Of a DNA stretch of 64,000 nucleotides, positions 43,866 to 51,742 are shown piece by piece (the stretch's first letter is position 1; each line of letters opens with the position of its first letter). The position numbers were made by a program, and so were the translations under genes. The DNA comes from Myxococcota bacterium. GTDB lineage: Bacteria > Myxococcota_A > Bradymonadia > UBA7976 > UBA1532. The DNA lies in the NCBI GenBank assembly GCA_963169045.1, contig CAUJDF010000069.1, forward strand, positions 1-64,000, in the 5' to 3' direction. The notes beneath the pieces were generated by a model, which was not told where the DNA came from, ran no database searches, and saw only the letters and a program-made list of their open reading frames with translations.

Positions 43866-44684
43866 TCAGCGGCAGCACCGGAAGCCGACGTCGTCGTCGT
43901 AGTAGGCCTCGGAGGCGAAGTAGTAGGTGTCGCAGCGCGCGGCGTCGACGCGGAAGGTGGCCGCGTTCACGCGGAAGCTGGCGCCGCGGCGGGAGCCGTC
44001 GGCGGTGAGCTCCCACACGTTGCCGGAGAGGTCGTGGACCCCCTCGGGGGTGGCGCAGTCGGCGAAGTCGCCGGTGGGGCGCAGGACGCTGAGGCCGCTG
44101 ACGTGGTCGTTGCAGCGGCCGGGCCCGTGGGCCTCGCCATAGGGGAAGATCCAGCCGCGGCCGCCCATGCAGGCGCCCTCCCACTCCGCGTCGCTGCAGA
44201 GGTGGAAGCCCGAGGCCTCGCAGGCGGCGCGGGCCTGGGCGTTCGTCACGTTCGTCCAGGGGAGGACGCCGGCGCGGCTGCACGCGCGCGACGTGTCGGC
44301 GCCGGCGCCGGCGCCGTCGGCATCCGGTCGGCTCGCCTCGTACGCGAAGATCTCGAGGGGGCCCACGCGGACGACGCCGCCGAGGCAGTCCGTCGAGGGC
44401 GGGGCGGCGTCGGGCGGGACGCCCTGGTCCGGCCGTGCGGCGTCCATCCCCGGCGGTGGCGGCTCGCCGCAGCCGCCGCCGGGGCGCGGCGCCGTCCCCG
44501 GACCGCAAGGCCCGGCGTCGGCCTCGTCGCGCGGCTCCGCGCCGCACTCACCGCCCGGTCGCGGTGCCGTCCCGGGGCGGCAGCTCGCGGCGTCGTTCGT
44601 CGCGGCGTCGGACACCGGCGCGCCGCCCTCGTCGGCGGCGCCGCACCCCGCGAGCAGAAGCGCCAGCACCGTGGCCGTCCGCAT
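43866..44684 (-). CDS. FGE-sulfatase-fold (SUMF1) lipoprotein
   Basis: The product has 272 residues. It has a short lipobox signal (LALLLAGC), two copies of a CRPGTAPRPGG-type motif with CGPGTAPRPGG, then an FGE/SUMF1-type domain. The latter shows FHLCSDAEWEGAC, LSGNVWELTADGS and the ending VGFRCCR. The cysteine pair used by true formylglycine-generating enzymes (CxxxxC near the C-terminus) is not present, so it is probably a structural or binding relative. GAGGGGG precedes ATG 44684. It lies 61 bp upstream of the PHP gene. Confidence 0.82.
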   Translation of the reverse strand: MRTATVLALLLAGCGAADEGGAPVSDAATNDAASCRPGTAPRPGGECGAEPRDEADAGPCGPGTAPRPGGGCGEPPPPGMDAARPDQGVPPDAAPPSTDCLGGVVRVGPLEIFAYEASRPDADGAGAGADTSRACSRAGVLPWTNVTNAQARAACEASGFHLCSDAEWEGACMGGRGWIFPYGEAHGPGRCNDHVSGLSVLRPTGDFADCATPEGVHDLSGNVWELTADGSRRGASFRVNAATFRVDAARCDTYYFASEAYYDDDVGFRCCR

Positions 44685-44739
44685 GGATCCCCCTCGTCGC
44701 GCGAGCGGCCACTGTACAACGTCCGCGCGCTCGCCGACG

Positions 44740-45456
44740 ATGCCCCGCATGTCGCACGTCGCCTTCGTCGCCGGCGCCACCGGGTACACCGGACGCGCGG
44801 TCGTCCAGGAGCTCCGCGCCCGCGGCGTCTCCACCTTCGCCCACGTCCGCCCCGACTCGTCGAAGCTCGACGCGTGGCGGGGCGTGTTCGAGTCGATGGG
44901 GGCGGTCGTCGACACGACGCCCTGGACGGCGGAGGCCTTCGCGGCGCGCTTCGCCGAGGTCCGCCCCACGGTCGTCTTCGCGCTGCTCGGTACGACGAAG
45001 GCCCGCGCCCGGGCCGCCGAGCGCGTCGGCGCCGCGTCGGCCGACTACCAGGCGGTCGACTGGGGCCTGACGATGCTGCTCGTCGAGGCCGCGCAGGCCG
45101 TGGCGGCGAAGGTGGTGTACCTCTCGTCCGCCGGCGCCGACGCGCGCTCGCGCAGCGCCTACCTGGCGGTGCGCGGGCGCGTCGAGGCGCGCCTGGAGGC
45201 GAGCGGGCGACCGTTCGTCAGCGCGCGGCCATCGTTCATCACCGGGCCGGACCGCGACGAGCCGCGGGCGGCGGAGCGCCTGGGCGCCGCGGTGGCCGAC
45301 GGGGTGCTCGGGCTGGCCGGCGCGCTCGGGGCGCGGCGGCTGCGCGATCGGTACCGGTCGACGACGAACGTGGCGCTGGCGCGGGCGCTCGTGCGGCTCG
45401 GCCTCGACGACGGCGCGGCCGGCATCTTCGAGTCCGAGGCGCTGCGGGATTCGTGA
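44740..45456 (+). CDS. NAD(P)-binding protein, atypical SDR
   Basis: This 238-residue protein begins with the dinucleotide-binding motif VAGATGYTGRAVVQEL and has the later strand VVYLSSAGAD typical of atypical SDRs (NmrA/YwnB-like). The classical catalytic YxxxK is not obvious beyond AYLAVRGRVE, so it may be a reductase of unusual type or a sensor. It starts at ATG 44740, or at ATG 44749 three codons later. It is divergent from the FGE-fold lipoprotein by 55 bp. Confidence 0.85.
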   Translation: MPRMSHVAFVAGATGYTGRAVVQELRARGVSTFAHVRPDSSKLDAWRGVFESMGAVVDTTPWTAEAFAARFAEVRPTVVFALLGTTKARARAAERVGAASADYQAVDWGLTMLLVEAAQAVAAKVVYLSSAGADARSRSAYLAVRGRVEARLEASGRPFVSARPSFITGPDRDEPRAAERLGAAVADGVLGLAGALGARRLRDRYRSTTNVALARALVRLGLDDGAAGIFESEALRDS

Positions 45457-45458
45457 CG

Positions 45459-45473
45459 CCGGCGCGGCGCCGG
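45459..45473. terminator. Stem-loop between convergent genes
   Basis: CCGGCG-CGG-CGCCGG forms a 6-bp stem with a 3-nt loop three bases after the stop of the SDR-like gene. A further GC-rich repeat follows before the TPR-like gene stop at 45521. There is no U tract. Confidence 0.35.
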
Positions 45474-45520
45474 GTGGAAGAAGCGGGCGGGCCGCCGGCG
45501 GACGATGGCCTCACAAGCTG

Positions 45521-46807
45521 TCAGCCGAGCGCGGCGCGGGCGGTCGTCAGGCGGTCGCGGGCGTCGGGCGGCGCGCCGGCGGGCAGGCGGGCCAGGGCGT
45601 CGTCGAGCGCCGCGGCGGCGTCGGAGACCTTGCCTTCGGCGGCGAAGGCGTCGGCGCGGACGAGCGCCAGCGTCCAGGTGTCCTCGTCGGCCACGACCAG
45701 GTCGAGGGCGTTGAGGAGGGTGTGCGCACGGTCGAGGCGCTCCTTGCGCGCGACGAGCAGGCGCGCGAGGCGCAGCGTCGAGTAGGCGTCGAGCTGCACG
45801 ACGCGCCGCCGCGGATCGAACTGCCAGCGCAGCTTCATGACCTGCTCGTAGGCGGCGATGGCCGCCTCGGCGCGCCCCGCCTCCTCCTCGAGGGTGCCGA
45901 GCGTGCGCCACAGCGTGAGGTCGGCGCTGCGCTTCGAGAGCTGGCGCCGGACGAGCGCGATCGCCGCGTCGTACTGCTTGCGGGCGCGCGCCACCTCGAC
46001 GCGGAGGGCCACGGCGTCGGGCTCGTCCTCGCCCTCGAGCGCGGTGAACCGGCCCGCCGCGTCGCCGGCGGCGTCGGTGTCGCCGGCGGCGAGCGCGGCG
46101 GCCACGAGCTGGGCCAGGGCCGGCGCCGCCTCGGGGCCGAGCCCGTCCGCTGCGGCGCGGAAGAGGCCGACGGCCTCGGCGGGGCGGCCGCCCAGCATCG
46201 CCGCGCGGCCGCGCTCGTAGGCGAGCCAGGGGGCGTCCCCGGGCACCTTCGCCAGCGCGGCGGTCGCGCCCTCGGCGTCGCCGTCGTGCAGCGCCAGCAC
46301 CGCGTCGCGGAAGTCGGGCCCGAGCGCCAGGTAGGCCGCCTGCCGCTCTTCGGGCAGCGTCTGGATGAGCAGGTCAAGCTCGGCGTCGGGATCGTCCGCG
46401 GGCTCGTCGGAGACGGGCATCGCGGCCTCAGCGGCGGCGACGCGCGCGGCTTCGGCGGCGTCGACGCGCGACAGCAGCGCCTCGGCCTCGGCCAGCAGCG
46501 CGGCGTCGCGCGGCCGCGCGAGCTCGACCGCGTTCCGCAGCGCGTGACGGGCCTGCTCGGCCGAGCCGCGCTCCAGCCAGCGTCGGCCCTCGGCGATCTC
46601 GCGCCGCGCAAGCTCGCGCTCGATCTCTGCGAGCCGCTCGCCGACGCGCGCCCGCTCCGCCGGGTCGTCGACGCCGTCGCGCCAGGCGTCGAGCGCCGTC
46701 GCGTACTCGCCGCGGGCCAGCCCGAGCTCGCCGCGCGCGGCCTGCGCGTCACCCCGCTTCGCCAACTTACTGAAGTTCTTCCGGAACAGGCCGAACACCA
46801 CAGGCAC
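45521..46807 (-). CDS. TPR-like repeat protein
   Basis: The product has 428 residues, almost entirely helical and Ala/Glu/Arg-rich, with tetratricopeptide-like pairs such as AQAARGELGLARGEYATALDAW in part and GRAEAAIAAYEQVM near 315. There is no signal peptide. A segment LPEERQAAYLALGPDFRDA breaks the repeats. The likely function is protein-protein scaffolding. The start is uncertain: GTG 46807 is the first, but GGGGAG spacing fits GTG 46801 better. It follows the phosphoglycerate dehydrogenase gene by 13 bp. Confidence 0.75.
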   Translation of the reverse strand: MPVVFGLFRKNFSKLAKRGDAQAARGELGLARGEYATALDAWRDGVDDPAERARVGERLAEIERELARREIAEGRRWLERGSAEQARHALRNAVELARPRDAALLAEAEALLSRVDAAEAARVAAAEAAMPVSDEPADDPDAELDLLIQTLPEERQAAYLALGPDFRDAVLALHDGDAEGATAALAKVPGDAPWLAYERGRAAMLGGRPAEAVGLFRAAADGLGPEAAPALAQLVAAALAAGDTDAAGDAAGRFTALEGEDEPDAVALRVEVARARKQYDAAIALVRRQLSKRSADLTLWRTLGTLEEEAGRAEAAIAAYEQVMKLRWQFDPRRRVVQLDAYSTLRLARLLVARKERLDRAHTLLNALDLVVADEDTWTLALVRADAFAAEGKVSDAAAALDDALARLPAGAPPDARDRLTTARAALG

Positions 46808-46820
46808 TCCCCGACGGATT

Positions 46821-48023
46821 TCAGATGGGCGTCACGCCGATCGAGAAGACGGCCTCCTCGGCGGCGATGGCGTCGAGCGTCTCGCGCGCCGGCTCGCCGA
46901 CGACGTGGATGCGGGCGACGGCGGCGCGCGCGCCGTCGAAAATGGTGTTCTGCATCTCCTCGACGTTGATGCCGGCCTGGCGCAGCGCGCCGAGCACGTT
47001 GGCGAGCACGCCCACGCGGTCGGCGTGGCGCACGACGAGCACGTGCGTGGCGGCGGTGCGCGTGGCGAGGTTCACGCAGTTGGGGATGGGCTGGCCGGCG
47101 CGGTAGGCGGCGACGATGCGCACGACCTCCTCGGCGACGGCCTCCTCGGCTTCGTGGGTGCTCGCCCCGATGTGGCACGTGCCGAAGACGCCGGGGTTGT
47201 CGCGCAGCGCGTCGGTGAACTCCCCCTTGCCGGCGGCGGGCTCGGCGTCGAAGACGTCCAGCCCGGCGCGGATGCCTTTCTCGGCGATGGCGGCGGCGAG
47301 CGCCCCGTGGTCGACCACCTCGGCGCGCGAGGTGTTCACGAAGGACGCGCCGTTGCTCATGGCCTCGAACACGCTCGCCCCGATGCGGCGCTTCGTCTCC
47401 GGCGTGAGCGCCAGGTGGACCGACACCGCGTCGGCGCCGGCGACGGCCTTCTCGGGCGTCTCGGCGCGCGTCACCCCGAGCGCCTCGGCCTGCTCGTCGG
47501 TGAGGCGCCGCGACCAGGCCACCACCCGCATCCCGAACGCCTGCGCGAGGCGGGCGACGTCCTGCCCGATCTGCCCGAGGCCGAGGATCGCGAGCGTCCG
47601 CGTGCGCAGGCCGCGCGCGGCGCCGAGCTCCTTCTTGTTCCAGACGCCGGCCCGCAGCGACGCCACGTTGTCGGCGAGGCGGCGGTCGAGGTTCAGCAGG
47701 TGCGCCAGTGTGAGCTCGGCGACGGCGGCCGCGTTCTTGCCGGGACAGTTCGCGACGTAGATGCCGTGCCGCGAGGCGGCGGCGAGGTCGATGGTGTTGA
47801 CGCCGGAGCCGGCGCGGACGATGAGCGCCAGCGAGCGGGCGGCCTCGACGTCGGCGGCGGTGACCTTCGTGCTGCGGACCACGAGCACCTCGGGGTCGAC
47901 GTCGGCGAGGCGCTCGGTGAGCGCGGGGCCGGCGAGGCCGGTCTCGGTGGTGACCTTGCCGCCCAGGTCCTGCAGGCGTCCGGCGGCGAAGCTGGCGAGT
48001 TTGTCGGCGATGAAGATGCGCAT
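46821..48023 (-). CDS. serA: D-3-phosphoglycerate dehydrogenase
   Basis: This 400-residue protein catalyses the first step of serine synthesis, oxidising 3-phosphoglycerate with NAD. The NAD-binding motif is LGLGQIGQDVARLAQ near residue 150, and the catalytic Arg, Glu and His lie in RAGSGVNTID, DVFDAEP and CHIGASTHEAE. A C-terminal ACT domain (about 325-400; LVVRHADRVGVLANVL) is the usual serine sensor. ATG 48023 is chosen; GTG 48029 is two codons earlier. Related 2-hydroxyacid dehydrogenases are the alternative, but the ACT domain favours SerA. Confidence 0.9.
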   Translation of the reverse strand: MRIFIADKLASFAAGRLQDLGGKVTTETGLAGPALTERLADVDPEVLVVRSTKVTAADVEAARSLALIVRAGSGVNTIDLAAASRHGIYVANCPGKNAAAVAELTLAHLLNLDRRLADNVASLRAGVWNKKELGAARGLRTRTLAILGLGQIGQDVARLAQAFGMRVVAWSRRLTDEQAEALGVTRAETPEKAVAGADAVSVHLALTPETKRRIGASVFEAMSNGASFVNTSRAEVVDHGALAAAIAEKGIRAGLDVFDAEPAAGKGEFTDALRDNPGVFGTCHIGASTHEAEEAVAEEVVRIVAAYRAGQPIPNCVNLATRTAATHVLVVRHADRVGVLANVLGALRQAGINVEEMQNTIFDGARAAVARIHVVGEPARETLDAIAAEEAVFSIGVTPI

Positions 48024-48106
48024 GGGCACCGGTCTACACCGGTCCGGCCCCCCGTCTCAACGCCCGTGTCCGCGTCGTCCGCCGCCCGATGGGCCCGGCC
48101 GGACGT

Positions 48107-48139
48107 GGCACATCGCCCCACGCGGGGGCACATCGCCCC
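48107..48139. promoter_or_regulatory. Paired 13-bp direct repeats in a divergent promoter
   Basis: GGCACATCGCCCC occurs at 48107-48119 and again at 48127-48139, exactly 20 bp apart, which is about two helical turns. They are enclosed by GACGTGG (48102-48108) and its complement CCACGTC (48142-48148). The site lies in the 213-bp gap between serA and the baeRF gene. The arrangement is typical of a two-site operator, but I know of no matching regulator. Confidence 0.4.
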
Positions 48140-48236
48140 GTCCACGTCGCGGCGAGACACGCTCGGAAGCATGGGCCGGCGCACGGGCACGGGCGTTGCT
48201 CGGTAGGGAACGGACGCGAGACAGGAGCTGAACTGC

Positions 48237-49406
48237 ATGACGCCGATCCGCCGCGAAGACCTCGAGGCGCTCACGACCCCGGAACGCACATCCTGCCTGT
48301 CGCTCTACGCGCCCATGGTCCAGGCCGGGCCGCAGACGCGGCAGAACGTCATTCGCTTCCGCAACCTCGTGCGCCGCGCCGACGAGATGCTCGCCGAGCG
48401 CGACATGCGGCCGCTCGAGCGCGAGCGGTTCCTCGAGCCGCTGGCGACGCTCGCGGCCGACGAGGACTTCTGGCTGCACCAGCTCGAGGGCCTGGCGGTC
48501 TTCCGCGCCGCCGACCGCTTCGTCCACTACCGCCTGCCGACACCCTGCGAGGAGCTCGTGACGCTCGGGCGGCGCTTCCACGTGACGCGCCTGATCGACG
48601 AGCTCAACCGGGACGGGAGCTTCCGGCTGCTCGCGCTGTCGCACGACGACGTGCGCCTGTACGAGTGCAACCGGCGGGGGCTGTACCGCCGCGTGCTGCC
48701 GCCCGACGTGCCGACGAGCATCACTCAGGCGCTCGGGCCGACGCGGCCGAGCCCGGCCGACTATCAGCACGCCAACTACGCCCAGCCCGGCGACCACCGG
48801 CCCGGCGCGGGCGGCAGCTTCTACCACGGCCAGTCCTACGGCGACGCCGACCCCAAGCAGGAGTTGCGTAAGTTCTTCTCGATGTTCGACGAGGGCGTCT
48901 TCGCCGCCGTCGAGGACAAGGACGTGCCGGTGGTGCTGGCGGGCGTCGAGTACGTCGTGAGCCTGTACCGCGACGTGTCGAAGCTGCCGAACGTGGTCGA
49001 GGCGGCGATCTACGGTCACCCGACCGATCTCGGCGAGCAGGCGCTCTACGAGAAGGCGTGGGCGATCATGGCGCCGTGGCTGGCGCGCGCCGCCGAGCGG
49101 GCGAAGGAGCGCTGGCACGTGCGGGCCGAGCGCGGTCGGGCCTCGAAGGACCTCAAGGACGTGCTGATCGCCGCCGGCGAGGGGCGGATCGACACGCTGC
49201 TCGTGGCGCGGGACGCGCACGCCTGGGGGTCGTTCGACTTCGACCACCGAAAGTTGGCGGTCGACGGCGGCCCGACGCCGCAGAACGAGGACCTGCTCGA
49301 CCTGGCCGCGGTCAACACCTGGCGGAGGCGGGGCGCCGTCTACTCGGTGGATCCGGCGCTGCTGCCCGATCCCGCCTGCCCCATCGCCGCGCTCTATCGG
49401 TACTGA
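48237..49406 (+). CDS. baeRF family protein (bacterial eRF1-like)
   Basis: This 389-residue protein belongs to the bacterial archaeo-eukaryotic release-factor-like (baeRF) families. The N-terminal section has TSCLSLYAPM at residues 18-27. The C-terminal eRF1-domain-3-like part has GRIDTLLVARDAHAWGSFD, EDLLDLAAVNTW and a closing PIAALYRY. These proteins are predicted to bind ribosomes in hibernation, rescue or RNA quality control. AGGAG about nine bases upstream supports ATG 48237. The winged-helix gene starts 23 bp downstream and is probably its partner. Confidence 0.82.
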   Translation: MTPIRREDLEALTTPERTSCLSLYAPMVQAGPQTRQNVIRFRNLVRRADEMLAERDMRPLERERFLEPLATLAADEDFWLHQLEGLAVFRAADRFVHYRLPTPCEELVTLGRRFHVTRLIDELNRDGSFRLLALSHDDVRLYECNRRGLYRRVLPPDVPTSITQALGPTRPSPADYQHANYAQPGDHRPGAGGSFYHGQSYGDADPKQELRKFFSMFDEGVFAAVEDKDVPVVLAGVEYVVSLYRDVSKLPNVVEAAIYGHPTDLGEQALYEKAWAIMAPWLARAAERAKERWHVRAERGRASKDLKDVLIAAGEGRIDTLLVARDAHAWGSFDFDHRKLAVDGGPTPQNEDLLDLAAVNTWRRRGAVYSVDPALLPDPACPIAALYRY

Positions 49407-49429
49407 GGTCCGCTCGAAGGGAGGAGCCG

Positions 49430-50245
49430 ATGGCGACGAAGGAGCGACGTTCGTTCGATGCGATGGAGGCGCTGCGTGCCGTGCGCGAGTTCGCGCAGGA
49501 GACGTGGCGGCGCATGGTGAAGGGGGGCGACGAGCCGTCGGCGCGGAACCGGCCGGACCTGCGTCCGGTGGGCGAGGGCGAGACGTTCGCGGCGGGCGCG
49601 GCGGCGCCGCGCCCGACCGAGGCGACGGCGAAGGCCGCCGCCGAGCGGCGTAGCCGGCGGCAGACCTCGTCGCCGAAACGCGGGGCGGTGAAGCCCGCCG
49701 AGCCGGCCCGCCCGCGGCGCGCGCCGGCGGTCGAGAAGCCGACGGAGGCGATGGCGAAGGCCGCCGCGGACAAGGCGCGGCGGCGCCGCGGCGAGGAGAA
49801 GACGACGCGCGGCGAGGGGAAGGCCGCGAAGCCACGGCCGACGACCGCGGCGACGACGGATCGCGCGCCGAACCGCCGCGCCCGCGCAGGCGCGGCGCCC
49901 GCCGTGAAGCCCGTCTCGCTCGCCAAGCCGACGCGCGCGCGCAAGGCGCCCGCGTCCCCGGAGACGACGACGCCCGCCGCCGCCGGCCTCGACGACGCGG
50001 AGCGCTGGAACCGCTACGTGAAGGCGCTGCCGGACCGCTCGCGCCGCTTCCTCGAGCTGCTCGAGCAGCGCAAGACGCTGAGCACCGACGAGATGATCGA
50101 CGCGCTGGGCCTCGAGGGGCCGCGCACCGTGGGCGGCGTGATCGGCGGCATCCGCCGCTGGGCGCCGCTGTATGGCGTCACCCCGCCGTTCGACGCCCGC
50201 GAGGACGACCTCGGCAATCGCGTCTTCCGCTGGACCGGCCGCTGA
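49430..50245 (+). CDS. Basic linker plus winged-helix-like protein
   Basis: The product has 271 residues. The first 35 are helical (AMEALRAVREFAQETWRRM). About 45-185 is a Lys/Arg/Ala/Pro-rich disordered linker of the histone-H1 type, with repeats PTEA(T/M)AKAAA at two places. The last 80 residues form a winged-helix-like domain (LEQRKTLSTDEMIDALGL, then GGVIGGIRRWAPLYGV and RVFRW). This suggests nucleic-acid binding, to DNA or to rRNA. GGGAGGAG is ideally placed before ATG 49430. It follows the baeRF gene by 23 bp. Confidence 0.8.
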   Translation: MATKERRSFDAMEALRAVREFAQETWRRMVKGGDEPSARNRPDLRPVGEGETFAAGAAAPRPTEATAKAAAERRSRRQTSSPKRGAVKPAEPARPRRAPAVEKPTEAMAKAAADKARRRRGEEKTTRGEGKAAKPRPTTAATTDRAPNRRARAGAAPAVKPVSLAKPTRARKAPASPETTTPAAAGLDDAERWNRYVKALPDRSRRFLELLEQRKTLSTDEMIDALGLEGPRTVGGVIGGIRRWAPLYGVTPPFDAREDDLGNRVFRWTGR

Positions 50246-50285
50246 CAGCGGCGGGCGCGGGGCCATGGGCTCACCCCGGAGGGGC

Positions 50286-50340
50286 CATCCCCTCGACGGA
50301 CAAGCGAGGCGTTGCCCACTTGGACGGCCGGCGCCGTGAG
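50286..50340. repeat. 55-bp dispersed repeat, copy 1
   Basis: This segment, containing CGGACAAGCGAGGCGT and CTTGG, matches 63018-63072 at 45 of 55 positions in the same orientation. Here it fills most of the gap between two convergent genes and ends seven bases before the stop of the small lipoprotein gene. In the other copy it also abuts the 3' end of a minus-strand gene. Confidence 0.7.
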
Positions 50341-50346
50341 CGCCCC

Positions 50347-50682
50347 TCAGGGCGTCGTGCGGCACGTCAGCACACCCCCGCCCTGGCTGCACGACATCCC
50401 CACGCCGCCGCAGATGGCCGTCGCCGCGCAGAAGCACGTCGCCGGCTGCGGCGCGCAGGGATTGGCGCGGCAGGCATAGAGGCCGGCGAGCCCGGCGTCG
50501 AGCTGCGTCTGCACCCGCGTGTCGAAGAAGACGCACACCTCGCCCTGGACGCACCGGACGTCCCCGCAGGCGAAGCCACCGGGGTCGATCTCGCCGACGT
50601 CGTCGTCGTCGTCGGGCTCGGTGCCCTCGACGTCGCAACCGCACACGGACAGCACGACCAGGAATCGCATCCAGCGCGACAT
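50347..50682 (-). CDS. Small Cys-rich lipoprotein
   Basis: This 111-residue protein has a lipobox (LVVLSVCGC), an acidic DDDDD stretch and ten further Cys in the mature part (GDVRCVQGEVCVF, NPCAPQPATCFCAATAIC). It should be exported and disulfide-bonded. I do not recognise the family, although Dickkopf-like or EB-module-like spacing is suggested. GGAGG sits six bases before ATG 50682. It is divergent from the AUR1-like gene by 34 bp. Confidence 0.75.
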   Translation of the reverse strand: MSRWMRFLVVLSVCGCDVEGTEPDDDDDVGEIDPGGFACGDVRCVQGEVCVFFDTRVQTQLDAGLAGLYACRANPCAPQPATCFCAATAICGGVGMSCSQGGGVLTCRTTP

Positions 50683-50716
50683 GGCGCCTCCACGAACCGC
50701 GGCCCTGTCGTTCGTG

Positions 50717-51742
50717 ATGGCCCCGCGACGGGGAGGGTCGCCGCCGCGTTCACCCGCGACGGCGGTCGGGGAGCGTCCGACGGCGAGGGAACTCCTCTTG
50801 CACGTTGGGCGCGGCGTGACGCGTCCTCACCTGCCCCCGGTGCCGGCCGTCGTGGCGATCCACCTCGCCGGCACCGCCGCGACCATGGGCCTTCGCGTGG
50901 AGCACTTCGCCGGGAACGCGCTGCTCCTGGGCCTGTGGGCGGGCGGCGGGCGGGCGAGGCGCCTCGCGACGTTGATGTTCCCGTTCTGGGTCACCGCGGT
51001 GGTCTATGACGCGTTCCGCTTCCTCGAGCCGCTGCGCGCGCCGGTGCGCGTCGCCGGGCCCTATCTCGTGGAGCGGGCCTGGTTCGGCGTCGGGACGCCC
51101 GCCGAGGTGCCCGCCATCGCGTGGCAGGCGGCGCCCGCCCCCGGGCTCGACCTGGTCTGCGGCCTCGCCTACATCCTGTACCTCCTGCAGCCGCTGGCCC
51201 TCGCCGCGTACCTGTTCGTCCGGGGACACCACGGGCGCGTGCGGTGGCTCGCGTGGAGCTTCCTCGCGGTGAACGTGGCGGGCCTGGTCACGCACCTGCT
51301 CTACCCGGTCGCGCCGCCGTGGTACGTGGCGCGCTACGGCCTCGAGTACGTGGGGCCGGTGCCCCCCGAGGCGGCGGGCGCGGCGCGTTTCGACGCGCTG
51401 ACCGGCACCGGCTGGTTCGCGGCATGGTACGCGCGCAGCCCGGACGTTTTCGGCGCCCTGCCGTCGCTGCACGCCGCGTATCCCGTGTTGTGCCTGGGCG
51501 CGACCTGGGGCCTCGGCGCGCGCTGGCGCGTCGGCGGCGCGGCCTTCGCGCTGCTCGTCGGCGCCGCCGCCGTCTACCTCGGCCACCACTACGTCATCGA
51601 CGTGCTCGCCGGCTGGGCGTACGCCGCCGTCGCGCTCGCGGGCGTGGCCGCCCTCGTCCGCGCGCCGGCCTTCCACGCGCGCCCCGGTCACTTCGGAGAG
51701 GACGCCGCCCGGGGGCGTCCCGCGGAAGGGGAGTCCGCATGA
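50717..51742 (+). CDS. PAP2-superfamily protein, AUR1/IPC-synthase-like
   Basis: This 341-residue membrane protein has six or so helices. It has the lipid-phosphatase/phosphotransferase motifs in the PAP2_3 form: PSLHAAYP near residue 255 and GHHYVIDVLAGW near 295, which supply the two catalytic His and the Asp. A YPVAPPWY segment precedes them. This form is that of the inositol-phosphoceramide synthases (AUR1) and bacterial relatives. The start is uncertain (ATG 50717, or GTG 50714 one codon earlier). It overlaps the CDP-alcohol phosphotransferase gene by ATGA. The head group it transfers is inferred, not seen. Confidence 0.85.
   Translation: MAPRRGGSPPRSPATAVGERPTARELLLHVGRGVTRPHLPPVPAVVAIHLAGTAATMGLRVEHFAGNALLLGLWAGGGRARRLATLMFPFWVTAVVYDAFRFLEPLRAPVRVAGPYLVERAWFGVGTPAEVPAIAWQAAPAPGLDLVCGLAYILYLLQPLALAAYLFVRGHHGRVRWLAWSFLAVNVAGLVTHLLYPVAPPWYVARYGLEYVGPVPPEAAGAARFDALTGTGWFAAWYARSPDVFGALPSLHAAYPVLCLGATWGLGARWRVGGAAFALLVGAAAVYLGHHYVIDVLAGWAYAAVALAGVAALVRAPAFHARPGHFGEDAARGRPAEGESA

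Noticed and set aside
44700-44740. Promoter with TGTACA/TACAGT in the gap before the SDR-like gene
   Set aside because: A -10-like word is present but no acceptable -35 at the right distance on either strand.
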